This document shows, piece by piece, positions 8,123 through 18,538 of a stretch of DNA of 32,630 nucleotides. The DNA lies in assembly GCF_000276605.1 (NCBI RefSeq), contig NZ_AKJX01000196.1:1-32630 (forward strand). The letters run 5' to 3'. The position numbers and the translations under genes were made by a program. This DNA is from Acidovorax sp. CF316. GTDB taxonomy: Bacteria; Pseudomonadota; Gammaproteobacteria; Burkholderiales; Burkholderiaceae_C. Positions within the stretch are counted from its first letter, which is position 1; each line of letters starts with the position of its first letter. The notes under the pieces were generated by a model, which saw only the letters and a program-made list of their open reading frames with translations, was not told where the DNA came from and did no database searches.

Positions 8123-9583
8123 TCAGCCTGACAGCTTGGCGCGCAGCAGGTCGTTGACCTGTTGCGGGTTGGCCTTGCCCTTGCTCGCCTTCATGATCTG
8201 GCCCACCAGTGCGTTGAAGGCCTTGTCCTTGCCCGCGCGGAACTGCGCGACGTTGTCGGCATTGGCCGCAATCACCTCGTCGATGATGCCTTCCAGTGCG
8301 CCCGTGTCGTTCATCTGCTTGAGGCCCTTGGCCTCGATGACGGCATCCACGTCGCTGGACTCGCCGGTCCACAGCGCTTCGAACACCTGCTTGGCGGCGT
8401 TGTTGGACACCGTGCCGTCGGCGATGCGGCCGATCAGCGCACCCAACTGGGCGGCCGTCACGGGCGATGCGTCGAGCGCCAGGTCGCCTGCGTTCAGGCG
8501 GCGCGAGACCTCGCCCATGATCCAGTTGCTGGCCAGCTTGGGCTGCTGGCTGGCCTGGGCCGCTGCCTCGAAGTAGGCGGCCATGGCCTTGCTCTGGGTC
8601 AGCGTGGTGGCGTCGTACTCGGGCAGGCCGTAGTCGGCCACGAAACGCGCGGCCATGGTGCGCGGCAGTTCGGTCATCTGGGCGCGCTGCGCATCCACCC
8701 ACTCGCGCGGGATCTGCAGCGGCGGCAGGTCCGGGTCGGGGAAGTAGCGGTAGTCGGCCGCGTCTTCCTTGGTGCGCATGGCGCGCGTCTCGCCCGTGGC
8801 GTCGTTGAACAGCACCGTGGCCTGCTGGATGGCACGGCCATCCTCGATCTCCTCGATCTGCCACAGGATCTCGTAGTCGATGGCCTGCTGCATGAACTTG
8901 AAGCTGTTCAGGTTCTTGATCTCGCGGCGCGTGCCCAGCGGGGCGCCGGGCTTGCGCACCGAGACGTTGGCATCGCAGCGGAACGAACCTTCCTGCATGT
9001 TGCCGTCGCAGATGCCGATCCAGGTCACGATCTTGTGCAGTTCACGCGCATAGGCCACGGCTTCTTCGGTGGAGCGCATGTCGGGCTCGGTCACGATCTC
9101 CAGCAGCGGCGTGCCGGCACGGTTCAGGTCGATGCCGCTCTGGCCGATGAAGTCCTCGTGCAGCGACTTGCCGGCATCCTCTTCGAGGTGGGCGCGCACC
9201 AGGCGCACGGTCTTCTTCTCGTCGCCGAGGAAGAACTGCACCTCGCCGCCCTGCACCACGGGGATCTCGAACTGGCTGATCTGGTAGCCCTTGGGCAGGT
9301 CGGGGTAGAAGTAGTTCTTGCGCGCGAAGATGCTCTCGGGCGCGATGTGCGAACCGAGGGCCAGGCCGAGCTTGATCGCGCATTCCACCGCGGCGCGGTT
9401 CATCACCGGCAGCGTGCCGGGCAGGGCCAGGTCCACGGCGCAGGCCTGGGTATTGGGCTCGGCACCGAAGGCCGTGGAGGCACGGCTGAAGATCTTGCTC
9501 TCGGTGGCGAGCTGGGCGTGGGTCTCGAAGCCGATCACGACCTCGTAGCCACGGATCAATTTGCTGGTCGTCGTTGTCGTCAT
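8123..9583 (-). CDS. gatB: Asp-tRNA(Asn)/Glu-tRNA(Gln) amidotransferase subunit B
   Basis: A 486-residue protein of usual family length. The N-terminal kinase-like core begins [21 protein letters not shown] and contains the family stretch [15 protein letters not shown], followed by [21 protein letters not shown] and the metal/tRNA-site region ([29 protein letters not shown]). The C-terminal helical and YqeY-like tail domain (about 340-486) binds the tRNA elbow. With GatA and GatC it amidates mischarged Asp-tRNA(Asn) or Glu-tRNA(Gln) using ammonia from glutamine. The start is ATG 9583, one base after the gatA stop, so the two are translated together. Last gene of the gatC-gatA-gatB operon. Confidence 0.97.
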   Translation of the reverse strand: MTTTTTSKLIRGYEVVIGFETHAQLATESKIFSRASTAFGAEPNTQACAVDLALPGTLPVMNRAAVECAIKLGLALGSHIAPESIFARKNYFYPDLPKGYQISQFEIPVVQGGEVQFFLGDEKKTVRLVRAHLEEDAGKSLHEDFIGQSGIDLNRAGTPLLEIVTEPDMRSTEEAVAYARELHKIVTWIGICDGNMQEGSFRCDANVSVRKPGAPLGTRREIKNLNSFKFMQQAIDYEILWQIEEIEDGRAIQQATVLFNDATGETRAMRTKEDAADYRYFPDPDLPPLQIPREWVDAQRAQMTELPRTMAARFVADYGLPEYDATTLTQSKAMAAYFEAAAQASQQPKLASNWIMGEVSRRLNAGDLALDASPVTAAQLGALIGRIADGTVSNNAAKQVFEALWTGESSDVDAVIEAKGLKQMNDTGALEGIIDEVIAANADNVAQFRAGKDKAFNALVGQIMKASKGKANPQQVNDLLRAKLSG

Positions 9584-9584
9584 G

Positions 9585-11087
9585 TCACAGACCTCCGGGT
9601 TGGCGGAGGTGAAAGTCGGTGGCCTGCTGCAGCCGGTGCGCTGCGTTGAGCAGGCGCGCTTCCTGGAAGTAGTTGCCGATCAGCTGCAGGCCCACGGGCA
9701 TGCCGCCTTCGCCGAAGCCCGCGGGCACGCTCATGCCCGGCAGTCCGGCCAGCGAGCCGGGCAGCGTGAAGATGTCGGCCAGGTAGTCGGCCAGCGGGTC
9801 GGCGCCATGCTCTCCGAGCTTCCAGGCCACGGTGGGGGCCACGGGGCCGGCGATCACATCGCACTGCGCGAACGCCTGCTGGAAATCGTCGGCGATCATG
9901 CGGCGGATCTTCTGGGCCTTGAGGTAGTAGGCGTCGTAGTAGCCGTGCGAGAGCACGTAGGTGCCGATCATGATGCGGCGCTTGACCTCGTCGCCGAAGC
10001 CTTCGGCGCGGGTCTTCTTGTACATGTCCACCAGGTCGACGTAGTCCTTGGCGCGGTGGCCGAACTTCACGCCGTCGAAACGGCTCAGGTTGGACGACGC
10101 CTCGGCCGGCGCGATGATGTAGTACACCGGGATCGAGAGTTCGGTGCGTGGCAGGCGGATGGGCACCAGCTTCGCGCCGAGCTTCTCGTATTCCTTGAGC
10201 GCAGCGTCCACTGCGGCGCGCACGTCGGGTGCCAGGCCGTCACCGAAGAACTCGGCCGGGATGCCGATGCGAAGGCCGTCGATGGAGTGGTTCAGCGAGC
10301 GGCTGTAGTCCTCGGCAGGCACATCCAGCGAGGTGGAGTCGCGGTCCAGGTCCGGGCCGCACATGGTGGACAGCAGCAGCGCGCAGTCCTCGGCGGTGCG
10401 CGCCATGGGGCCGGCCTGGTCCAGGCTGGAGGCGAAGGCGATCATGCCGTAGCGCGAGGCCCGGCCGTAGGTGGGCTTGATGCCGGTGATGCCGCAGAAC
10501 GAGGCCGGCTGGCGGATGGAGCCGCCGGTGTCCGTGCCGGTCACGGCCGGGGCCAGCCGCGCGGCCACGGCCACGGCGCTGCCGCCCGAGGAGCCGCCGG
10601 GAATGCGCGCGGTGTCCCAGGGGTTGCGCACCGGGGCGGGTGCATCGAAGCCCACGGGGACCACGGCCGAGTTCTCGTTGGCCGAGCCCATGGCGAATTC
10701 GTCGCAGTTGAGCTTGCCCAGGGTCACGGCGCCGGCTTCGGCCAGCTTGCGCACGACGGTGGCGTCGAACGGTGACTGGTAGCCCGCGAGCATCTTCGAG
10801 CCGGCGGTGCTGGGGAAGTCGCGCGTGACGAAGATGTCCTTGTGCGCCAGCGGCACTCCTTCGAGCGTGCCGGCCGTGCCTGCAGCGATGCGGGCATCGG
10901 CCGCGCGGGCCTGGGCCAGCGTGGCGTCTTCATTGACCGCCACGTAGGCACCCAGCGACTGGTGGGCCTTGGCGCGGGCCAGGAAATGCTGGGCCGCTTC
11001 CACGGCGGAAACCTGGCGTTCGCGCAGCTGCGCGGCCAGGGCGGTGACGGTCAGGTCGTGCAGGTCGGTGGTCTTGTTGTCGCTCAT
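9585..11087 (-). CDS. gatA: Asp-tRNA(Asn)/Glu-tRNA(Gln) amidotransferase subunit A
   Basis: A 500-residue amidase-signature enzyme that releases ammonia from glutamine for GatB. The Ser-cisSer-Lys triad is visible as K83 (LAHKD), S166 ([14 protein letters not shown]) and S190 ([11 protein letters not shown]); the last region also reads [21 protein letters not shown] chose ATG 11087 ([14 protein letters not shown]), with GTGAGG upstream, over an in-frame start four codons earlier. It starts 8 bases after the gatC stop and ends one base before gatB, a compact operon. The function is shared with GatC and GatB; whether the cell uses it for Asn-tRNA, Gln-tRNA or both depends on synthetases not in this window. 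Confidence 0.97.
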   Translation of the reverse strand: MSDNKTTDLHDLTVTALAAQLRERQVSAVEAAQHFLARAKAHQSLGAYVAVNEDATLAQARAADARIAAGTAGTLEGVPLAHKDIFVTRDFPSTAGSKMLAGYQSPFDATVVRKLAEAGAVTLGKLNCDEFAMGSANENSAVVPVGFDAPAPVRNPWDTARIPGGSSGGSAVAVAARLAPAVTGTDTGGSIRQPASFCGITGIKPTYGRASRYGMIAFASSLDQAGPMARTAEDCALLLSTMCGPDLDRDSTSLDVPAEDYSRSLNHSIDGLRIGIPAEFFGDGLAPDVRAAVDAALKEYEKLGAKLVPIRLPRTELSIPVYYIIAPAEASSNLSRFDGVKFGHRAKDYVDLVDMYKKTRAEGFGDEVKRRIMIGTYVLSHGYYDAYYLKAQKIRRMIADDFQQAFAQCDVIAGPVAPTVAWKLGEHGADPLADYLADIFTLPGSLAGLPGMSVPAGFGEGGMPVGLQLIGNYFQEARLLNAAHRLQQATDFHLRQPGGL

Positions 11088-11095
11088 GGCCGGCC

Positions 11096-11395
11096 TCACT
11101 CGATCACCTTGGGCACAAGGAACAATCCTTGCTCTACCGCCGGGGCACTGCGCTGGTTGGCCTCGCGCTGGTTGGGTTCGCTGACCACATCGTCGCGCAG
11201 GCGCAGGGCGACCGCCTGGATGGCCGCCACGGGGTGCGCCAGGGGCGTGAGGTCCCCGGTATCCACAGCGCTCATTTTCTCGACGATGCCGAAAAAGCCG
11301 TTGAGTTGCGTGAGCATGCGCTCACTTTCGCTCGCGCTCAATTCCAGTCGCGCCAGGTTGGCGATTCGACCGATGTCCAGGGATGTCAGTGCCAT
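11096..11395 (-). CDS. gatC: Asp-tRNA(Asn)/Glu-tRNA(Gln) amidotransferase subunit C
   Basis: A 99-residue protein starting [19 protein letters not shown], the usual N-terminal helix of GatC, followed by a mid-region with [22 protein letters not shown] and the C-terminal [33 protein letters not shown], whose final [10 protein letters not shown] is highly typical. GatC wraps around GatA and links it to GatB. First gene of the operon; its promoter should lie in 11396-11599, shared with the divergent mreB. Confidence 0.95.
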   Translation of the reverse strand: MALTSLDIGRIANLARLELSASESERMLTQLNGFFGIVEKMSAVDTGDLTPLAHPVAAIQAVALRLRDDVVSEPNQREANQRSAPAVEQGLFLVPKVIE

Positions 11396-11599
11396 AGGGA
11401 AAAAATTCGGGGGAAACCAGATGTAAAGCTGAATGGGGGGGTGGGGCCAGGGGAGTTATTCACAGGGGATAGGGTATTATCCCGGCTTTGCCGCAATACC
11501 CTCCCTCATGCCGGTCATTGTGCGAAAAAAGCGAAATTTGACCCCGTAAACCCGGCGATGGCAGGCCGATGCGCACGCCATGCCTGAGAGGATTCTTGA
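11396..11599. promoter_or_regulatory. Divergent gatC / mreB control region
   Basis: This 204-base gap must carry promoters for both gatC (minus) and mreB (plus). It contains an AT-richer stretch around 11457-11483 (TATTAT at 11476-11481 on the plus strand; GATAAT on the minus strand at 11478-11483) and a TTGACC at 11538-11543 on the plus strand. None of these has a well-spaced partner, so no exact promoter is called. The mreB ribosome site GAGAGGA is at 11586-11592. Confidence 0.4.
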
Positions 11600-12643
<1,044 letters not shown>

Positions 12644-12650
12644 GTTCCCC

Positions 12651-12673
12651 GTGCCTGCGCGCCGCGCAGGCAC
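12651..12673 (+). terminator. Strong stem-loop just after mreB, probable partial terminator or processing site
   Basis: GTGCCTGCGC (12651-12660), loop GCC, GCGCAGGCAC (12664-12673): a perfect 10-bp GC-rich stem starting 8 bases after the mreB stop. No T-run follows, so full termination is unlikely; partial termination, 3'-end protection or mRNA processing would leave more mreB than mreCD message. Confidence 0.5.
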
Positions 12674-12775
12674 CCCATCGCGCTGAAATGGCATGACCGC
12701 AACCGCACCGATGCTTTTTGAGCCGTGCCCCTGGCCGCCGCGTTCGCACGCGTTGCAGATCCGACGCTGAGCGCC

Positions 12776-13699
12776 ATGCCCCTGGGAACCCTGGAGCGCA
12801 GTGCGCCTCCCTTCTTCAAGCAAGGCCCTTCGGCCCTGTCACGGCTGGCGCTCTACGGTGCGCTGGCCTTGTTCCTCATGGTGGCGGACGTCCGCTTCAA
12901 GCTGACCGGGCCGTTCCGCCAGGCCGTCTCCACCGTGCTCTACCCTGTGCAGTGGCTCATGCTGCAGCCGGTGGAGTTCGCGGGGCGGGGCGCGGGCTAC
13001 TTCCAGGACCTGAAAACCGCGCAGCACGATGCCGATGCCGCGCGCAGCAAGATGGCGCAGATGTCCGAGCGCGCCAGCCAGGCCGAGCAACTGCTGCTGG
13101 AGAACGACCGCCTGCGCAAGCTGCTGGCGCTGCGCGAGCGGGTCAGCACGCCATCGCAGGCGGCCGAGGTCATCTATGACACCGCCGATCCCTACACCCG
13201 CCGGGTGGTGCTGGACAAGGGCCAGATGGGCGGCGTGGAGCTCGGCGCCCCGGTGCTCGACGAGGCCGGCATCCTGGGCCAGGTCACGCGTGTGTTCCCC
13301 ATGCTCAGCGAGGTCACGCTGCTGGTGGACCGCGACCAGGCCATCCCGGTTCTCAACATCCGCACCGGCGCGCGCGGCGTCGCCTATGGCGATCCGGTTG
13401 CCGGCAACGAGGGCGGCATGGAACTGCGCTTCATGCCCGCCAATGCCGACGTGCGCGAGGGTGACCTGCTCACCACCAGCGGCGTGGACGGCCTGTACCC
13501 CTCGGGCCTGCCCGTGGCCAAGGTCGTGCGCGTGGAGCGCCGTGCCGATTCGGCCTTTGCGCGCATCTACTGCGCCCCGCTGGCCCAGGTGCAGGGGGCC
13601 CGCCACGTGGTGGTGCTCAAGCCGCTGTCGGGCCACATCCCGGAGCGGCCCGAGCCGGCACCCACGCCCAGCTCCAGCAAGAAGGGGCGCCACAAATGA
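12776..13699 (+). CDS. mreC: Rod-shape-determining protein MreC
   Basis: A 307-residue bitopic protein starting MPLGTLERSAPPFFKQGPSA at ATG 12776; the frame is open from a GTG at 12725, but family members begin near this ATG. One membrane helix (about residues 22-42), a coiled coil (about 68-112, KMAQMSERASQAEQLLLEN), then the periplasmic double beta-barrel with YDTADPYTRRVVLDKGQMGGV and the LLTTSGVDGLYPSGLPVAKV motif. The tail is proline- and lysine-rich. MreC links MreB to PBP2 and activates it. Its stop overlaps the mreD start (ATGA, 13696-13699). Confidence 0.95.
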   Translation: MPLGTLERSAPPFFKQGPSALSRLALYGALALFLMVADVRFKLTGPFRQAVSTVLYPVQWLMLQPVEFAGRGAGYFQDLKTAQHDADAARSKMAQMSERASQAEQLLLENDRLRKLLALRERVSTPSQAAEVIYDTADPYTRRVVLDKGQMGGVELGAPVLDEAGILGQVTRVFPMLSEVTLLVDRDQAIPVLNIRTGARGVAYGDPVAGNEGGMELRFMPANADVREGDLLTTSGVDGLYPSGLPVAKVVRVERRADSAFARIYCAPLAQVQGARHVVVLKPLSGHIPERPEPAPTPSSSKKGRHK

Positions 13700-14214
13700 T
13701 CATGCCGCGCGGCCAGCCGCTGCTGCTCCCCGTCAATCCCGTGTTCATCGCTGCCAGCCTCGCGGTGGGGCTGGCCATCAACATGCTGCCCCTGGGCCGC
13801 GTGGTCTGGACGCCCGACCTGCTGATGCTGCTGATCGTGTTCTGGAGCGTGCACCAGCCGCTGCGCATCGGCATGGGCACGGCCTTTGCGCTGGGCCTGT
13901 GCATGGATGTGCAGCAGTCCGCGCTGCTCGGCCAGCATGCGCTGTCCTACTCGGTGCTGGCCTTCGGCGCCATCGCCATCCACCGCCGCCTGCTGTGGTT
14001 CAGCGTGCCCTCGCAGGCGCTGCAGGTGCTGCCGCTGTTCCTCATCGCGCATTCCATCGAACTGCTGGTGCGCGTGGTCTCGGGGGGCATCTTCCCCGGC
14101 CTGTGGATCTTCGTGGCGCCAGTGCTGGAGGCGCTGCTCTGGCCCCTGGCCAGCTGGGTGCTGCTGGCACCCCAGCGGCGCCCGCCCGATCGCGACCAGA
14201 ATCGCCCGCTATGA
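13696..14214 (+). CDS. mreD: Rod-shape-determining protein MreD
   Basis: A 172-residue polytopic membrane protein with about five helices (around 14-32, 40-58, 63-90, 105-130 and 135-158). Typical MreD features are the N-terminal PVNPVFIAASLAVGLAINMLP, the WTPDLLMLLIVFWSV helix and LGLCMDV in the middle. It belongs to the Rod complex with MreC, PBP2 and RodA. The ATG at 13696 overlaps the mreC stop, and the PBP2 gene follows after 63 bases. Confidence 0.93.
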   Translation: MIMPRGQPLLLPVNPVFIAASLAVGLAINMLPLGRVVWTPDLLMLLIVFWSVHQPLRIGMGTAFALGLCMDVQQSALLGQHALSYSVLAFGAIAIHRRLLWFSVPSQALQVLPLFLIAHSIELLVRVVSGGIFPGLWIFVAPVLEALLWPLASWVLLAPQRRPPDRDQNRPL

Positions 14215-14277
14215 GCCCGGTGTGGACCATCCAGCAACCCGCCTGCGCCCGCCGCATGGTGGTGGGGAGCGTGCAGC

Positions 14278-16224
14278 ATGACTGAATTGCGCAACGCCGA
14301 AGCGGACTCCTCGCGCTTTCGCGCCCGCATCTTCACCGTCGCCTTCGTGGTGCTGCTGGCCTTCGGCCTGCTGGTCTCGCGCCTGGTGTACCTGCAGGTG
14401 GTGCGCCACGACGACCTGGCTGCCCAGGCCGAGAGCAACCGCACGGCCGTGGTGCCCATCGTCCCCAACCGCGGCCAGATCATGGACCGCAACGGCGTGG
14501 TGCTGGCCACCAACTATGCGGCCTATACGCTGGAGATCACGCCCTCGCGCACCGGCGGGCTGGAAGACACCATCGAGGAACTCGCCAAGGTGGTCGACAT
14601 CCAGCAGCGCGACCGGCGGCGCTTCAAGCGCCTGCTGGAGGAGTCGCGCAACTTCGAGTCCCTGCCCATCCGCACGCGCCTCACGGACCAGGAAGTGGCG
14701 CGGTTTTCCGCGCAGCGCTACCGCTTCCCCGGCGTGGACATCAAGGCCCGGCTGTTCCGCAACTACCCGCTGGGCGATGCGGGCGCCCATGCCATCGGCT
14801 ACATCGGGCGCATCAACCAGACCGAGAAGGCGCGCATCCAGGACTCGGAGGACGAGGCCAACTACCGCGGCACCGAATACATCGGCAAGCTCGGCGTGGA
14901 GCAGAGCTTCGAGAACATGCTGCATGGCCTGACCGGCGTGGAGCGCATGGAGACCTCGGCCGGCGGCCATGCCGTGCGGCGCCTGGCCAGCCACCCGGCC
15001 ACACCGGGCAACACGGTGATGCTGTCGCTGGACATCAAGCTGCAAAAGCTCATCGAGGACATGTTCGGCGACCGGCGCGGCGCCCTGGTGGCGATCGACC
15101 CGCGCAATGGCGAGGTGCTGGCACTGGTGAGCAAGCCCACCTTCGATCCGAACCTGTTCGTCGAAGGCATCGACAGCGAAAGCTGGCAGGCGCTCAACGA
15201 GTCCATCGACAAGCCGCTGCTCAACCGCGCGCTGCGCGGCACCTACCCGCCGGGCTCGACCTACAAGCCCTTCATGGCCCTGGCCGCGCTGCAACTGGGC
15301 AAGCGCTCGCCAAGCATGGTGGTCAGCGATCCGGGCTTCTACACCTTCGGCGGCCATACCTTCCGCAGCCACGAAGGCGGGCTGGGCGGCGTGGACATGC
15401 ACCGCGCCATCCAGTTCTCGAGCAATACCTACTTTTATTCGCTGGCCGTTGAAATGGGCGTGGACGCCATCCACGACTTCATGAAACCGCTGGGCCTGGG
15501 CCAGGTCACGGGGATCGATCTGAATGGCGAGCTGCGCGGCGTGTTGCCCAGCACCGCCTGGAAGCGCAACGCCTACAAGCGCCCCGAGATGAAGCGCTGG
15601 CATCCGGGCGAGACCGTGTCCCTGGGCATCGGCCAGGGCTACAACAACTTCACCATGCTGCAGCTGGCGCAGGCCGAGGCCACGCTGGCCAATGGCGGCA
15701 CGCGGTATGCGCCGCACCTCATCAAGGCGGTGCGCGACACGGTCACCGGCACCGTGACGCCGGTGGTGCAGCCCCCGGGCGAGAACCTCGGCTACCTGCC
15801 CAAGAACGTGGAGATCGTGCGCAATGCGCTGGTGGCGGTGAACAAGGGCGGCACGGGCACGCGCATCTTTGCCGGCGCACCCTACACCTCTGCCGGCAAG
15901 ACGGGTACCGCGCAGGCCATGAGCCTGGGCCAGAACGTGCGCTACAACGCCAAGGCGCTCGAAGAGCACCAGCGCGACCACTCGCTCTTCGCGGCCTTCG
16001 CGCCGGCCGAGGAACCCAGGATCGCGCTGGCGGTCATCGTGGAGAACGCCGGCTTTGGCGCGGCTGCGGCCGGCCCGATCGCACGGCGCGTGTTCGACTA
16101 CTGGCTGCAGGGCGAGTACCCGAACGAGGAAGACCTGGCCGCCGTGCGCAAGGGCCTGGCCGCGGCGCCCATCGGCAAGCCGCGCCTCGCGGCCGATGTG
16201 CCCGTCAGCCCGGCGGCACCCTGA
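14278..16224 (+). CDS. mrdA: Penicillin-binding protein 2, elongasome transpeptidase
   Basis: A 648-residue class B PBP. One membrane helix (about 19-38), the dimerisation/pedestal domain beginning RTAVVPIVPNRGQIMDRNGVVLA, then the transpeptidase domain with active serine S327 in the STYK motif (327-330, YPPGSTYKPF), S381-S382-N383 (FSSN) and K541-T542-G543 (AGKTGTAQAM). The start is ATG 14278. It crosslinks peptidoglycan in the side wall together with RodA and MreCD and is the target of amdinocillin-type beta-lactams in other bacteria. In many relatives rodA follows directly; here the next gene is convergent, so rodA must be elsewhere. Confidence 0.96.
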   Translation: MTELRNAEADSSRFRARIFTVAFVVLLAFGLLVSRLVYLQVVRHDDLAAQAESNRTAVVPIVPNRGQIMDRNGVVLATNYAAYTLEITPSRTGGLEDTIEELAKVVDIQQRDRRRFKRLLEESRNFESLPIRTRLTDQEVARFSAQRYRFPGVDIKARLFRNYPLGDAGAHAIGYIGRINQTEKARIQDSEDEANYRGTEYIGKLGVEQSFENMLHGLTGVERMETSAGGHAVRRLASHPATPGNTVMLSLDIKLQKLIEDMFGDRRGALVAIDPRNGEVLALVSKPTFDPNLFVEGIDSESWQALNESIDKPLLNRALRGTYPPGSTYKPFMALAALQLGKRSPSMVVSDPGFYTFGGHTFRSHEGGLGGVDMHRAIQFSSNTYFYSLAVEMGVDAIHDFMKPLGLGQVTGIDLNGELRGVLPSTAWKRNAYKRPEMKRWHPGETVSLGIGQGYNNFTMLQLAQAEATLANGGTRYAPHLIKAVRDTVTGTVTPVVQPPGENLGYLPKNVEIVRNALVAVNKGGTGTRIFAGAPYTSAGKTGTAQAMSLGQNVRYNAKALEEHQRDHSLFAAFAPAEEPRIALAVIVENAGFGAAAAGPIARRVFDYWLQGEYPNEEDLAAVRKGLAAAPIGKPRLAADVPVSPAAP

Positions 16225-16233
16225 GTTTCTTCG

Positions 16234-17124
16234 TCAGGCCTTGGCGCCCTGTGCCGGTGGCGCCAGCTGGCTGAACACCAGCGCGGCCACGATCAGGGCC
16301 GCGCCGCCCAATCCTGCCCAGCCCAGCCGCTCACCCAGCAGGGCCCAGGCCGTGAGCGCGGCAAACACCGGCTCCAGCCCGAAGACGATGGCACTGCGCA
16401 TGGCGTCCACGCGCTGCTGGCCCCAGGCCTGCAGCGTGACCACCACCACGCTGGCCAGCAGGCCCAGGTAGACCAGGGCCACCCAGGCATCGGCCGGCAG
16501 GCGGCCGGCGGCCTGGGGCAGCCAGTCCATCCCGCTGCCACGCGCAAGCAGCAGCAGCGTGGAGGCCAGGGCCATCACCAGGGCCTGCGCCGCCGCCATG
16601 CGCGTGGCGCGCAGCGGGTGGGCCGCGGTGCGCCGTGCGCATTCTTCCAGCGCCAGGATGTACAGGGCATAGAACACGGTGCTGACCAGCGTCAGCGTAT
16701 CGCCCAGGTTCCAGGGCTCGTTCTCGTGGAACATCAGCGCCATGCCCGCGCAGGCCATGGCGCAGGCCGCCCACAGGCGCCAGCCGTAGCGCCGGCCCAT
16801 CAGCGCCATGGCGATCAGGGGCACGACCAGCACGTTCAGGCCGGTCACGAAGGCATTGCGGTTGCTGCTGGTGCGTGCCAGGCCCTCGATCTGCAGCCAG
16901 AACGCGAGGAACAGCAGCAGCCCCAACGCACAACCCCAGCGCCGCTCGTGGCGCAGCATGCCGCGCCACAGCGGCGCGAGCACCGCCAGGGCGATCACGA
17001 AGCGCAGCCAGATGATCTGCAGTGCATCGAGCTGGGCAGAGAGCAGCTTCATGGCGGGGAAGGTGGTGCCCCACACCACGGTCACCACCAACAGGGCCAG
17101 GAGGCCGAAACGTTCGGAGCGCAT
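16234..17124 (-). CDS. EamA-domain (DMT superfamily) transporter
   Basis: A 296-residue membrane protein with about ten helices arranged as two EamA repeats (about 8-135 and 148-286). The first repeat begins LLALLVVTVVWGTTFPAMKLL, the second includes FGLEPVFAALTAWALLGERLGWAGLGGAALIVAALVFS, both hallmarks of the family. Members export or import small metabolites such as amino acids or nucleotide precursors; the substrate here is unknown. The ATG at 17124 is six bases after the T-run of the porin terminator and has no ribosome site, so its expression depends on readthrough or on a promoter inside the terminator region. It converges on mrdA with a gap of only 9 bases. Confidence 0.88.
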   Translation of the reverse strand: MRSERFGLLALLVVTVVWGTTFPAMKLLSAQLDALQIIWLRFVIALAVLAPLWRGMLRHERRWGCALGLLLFLAFWLQIEGLARTSSNRNAFVTGLNVLVVPLIAMALMGRRYGWRLWAACAMACAGMALMFHENEPWNLGDTLTLVSTVFYALYILALEECARRTAAHPLRATRMAAAQALVMALASTLLLLARGSGMDWLPQAAGRLPADAWVALVYLGLLASVVVVTLQAWGQQRVDAMRSAIVFGLEPVFAALTAWALLGERLGWAGLGGAALIVAALVFSQLAPPAQGAKA

Positions 17125-17130
17125 GGGTAG

Positions 17131-17165
17131 AAAAAGAAAAGGCTGGCCGGGTCTCCGGCCAGCCT
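17131..17165 (-). terminator. Intrinsic terminator of the porin/ABC operon
   Basis: Read on the minus strand: an 11-bp perfect stem (AGGCTGGCCGG at 17140-17150 paired with CCGGCCAGCCT at 17155-17165 on the plus strand), 4-base loop, then TTTTCTTTTT (17140 down to 17131). This is the clearest rho-independent terminator in the window. It begins 28 bases after the porin stop. Confidence 0.92.
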
Positions 17166-17193
17166 GTCAGGCGAAAGGGATGCCGACGATCGA

Positions 17194-18489
17194 TCAGTTG
17201 AACAGGTAGCGTGCCTGCAGGTTCAGGCGCAGCATGTCGCCCTTCTGGCCATCGAAGGTGGTGCGGCGGCCACCGATCAGCTCGCTGCCCAGTTCCACGT
17301 TCTTGATCGGCAGGTAGTACATGCCGGCGTGCCATTGGTAGAGCTTGTGGTTGCCTTCGCCGCCATAGGCGTTCACGTAGTCGTCGCCCAGGCGGTGGCG
17401 CGAGCGCACGGCGCCCAGCGACACGGTGCCGCGCATCTTCTCGCTGAACACATTGCTCAGGCCGATCACCACGCCGTGCGAGCGGTCCAGGCGCACGGTA
17501 CCGCCATCGAGCACGGGGTAGTTCGTGCCCACCAGGTAGGCGCCATCGCCGTCGCCGTCCAGGCGCGTGTACTGCGCCATCAGCGTGGTGGTGCCGGTGA
17601 TCTTGTAGCCGGCGCCGATACCCAGGCCCAGGCCGCGCTTGCTGAAACCGTCGATGCGCTGCTCGTGCGAGAGCAGGCGGGCGTTCACATTGCCCCAGTC
17701 GAAGGCCTTGTCCACGCGGGCCACGAAGTTCAGGCCCTTGGCGCCATCGGTGGGTTCTTCGAGCGCGAACTGGAACTTGGCCAGATCGGGGTTGTTGTAG
17801 GTGTAGCGGATCTGCGCGGGGCGGCGGAAGGTGGCGCCGGGCGGGCCGTTGAAGTCCACGGTCTCGGGCAGGTTGTCCGTGTCCATGAAGGTCGACCAGG
17901 TCTGGCCGATCAGCCAGCCGGCGTACTCGCCGTAGGCATGGCGCAGGCGCAGGCGGTTGCGGTTGCACTCGCTGCCGCAGTAGGCGTAGAAGTCGGCTTC
18001 GATCTTGGTGTTGAAGGTGCCGATCGACGTGGGCGTGGAGGTCTCGAAGCCGAAGCGCGAGGTCTGCGCGGTCAGGCTGCTCTTGCCGCCGCGCGTGTCG
18101 CCCAGGGGCTGTTCCATCAGGTTGGTGAAGGTGTCGCCGGGGGCCGTGCCCTTGAAGTCCTTGACCAGGTTGGCCTCGGCAAAGCCGTAGACACGGATCG
18201 AGGTCTCGCTGCCGGGCAGGCGGAAGCTGCCGGGGATGTCGCCGAGCACCACGGCGTCCTTCTGCTTGAGCTCCACGGCCTCGATGCGGTCGTTCCAGGC
18301 CGATGCCGAGGCGGCGGGCGCGGCAGGCGCCTGGGCCTGCTGGGCCTTGAGCGCGTTGAGCTCGGCACGCAGGGCCTTGAGCTCGTTGCGCATCTCTTCG
18401 AAGTCCTTGGCGGTCTGGGCAAAGGCTGCGGGTGGCAGGCTGCACAGGCCGGCGGCCATCAGGGCGAGGAACGTGTGGTTCAGTTTCAT
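17194..18489 (-). CDS. DcaP-like outer-membrane porin
   Basis: A 431-residue protein. The signal peptide is residues 1-24 (ends PPAAFA); a short coiled coil follows (about 27-55, DFEEMRNELKALRAELNALK), then a beta-barrel starting GSFRLPGSETSIRVYGFAEANL, the signature region of DcaP-type trimeric porins, and YAGWLIGQTWSTFMD, also typical. ATG 18489 is preferred over a GTG two codons upstream because GGAG sits five bases before the ATG. Two cysteines (C171 and C175) are unusual in a barrel. The last residues are YLFN rather than a terminal phenylalanine. DcaP relatives pass dicarboxylates or other negatively charged small molecules. It lies 49 bases after the ABC ATPase gene on the same strand and before a strong terminator, so it probably serves the same substrate. 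Confidence 0.85.
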   Translation of the reverse strand: MKLNHTFLALMAAGLCSLPPAAFAQTAKDFEEMRNELKALRAELNALKAQQAQAPAAPAASASAWNDRIEAVELKQKDAVVLGDIPGSFRLPGSETSIRVYGFAEANLVKDFKGTAPGDTFTNLMEQPLGDTRGGKSSLTAQTSRFGFETSTPTSIGTFNTKIEADFYAYCGSECNRNRLRLRHAYGEYAGWLIGQTWSTFMDTDNLPETVDFNGPPGATFRRPAQIRYTYNNPDLAKFQFALEEPTDGAKGLNFVARVDKAFDWGNVNARLLSHEQRIDGFSKRGLGLGIGAGYKITGTTTLMAQYTRLDGDGDGAYLVGTNYPVLDGGTVRLDRSHGVVIGLSNVFSEKMRGTVSLGAVRSRHRLGDDYVNAYGGEGNHKLYQWHAGMYYLPIKNVELGSELIGGRRTTFDGQKGDMLRLNLQARYLFN

Positions 18490-18538
18490 GGTCACTCCGG
18501 TAGGGGCTTGTGGTTGTTGCGCTGGGTGGGCCTGGATC

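Noticed and set aside
8162..9649. A 495-codon plus-strand frame across gatB
   Set aside because: It is a mirror of gatB codons; the opposite strand encodes a full-length, motif-complete GatB.
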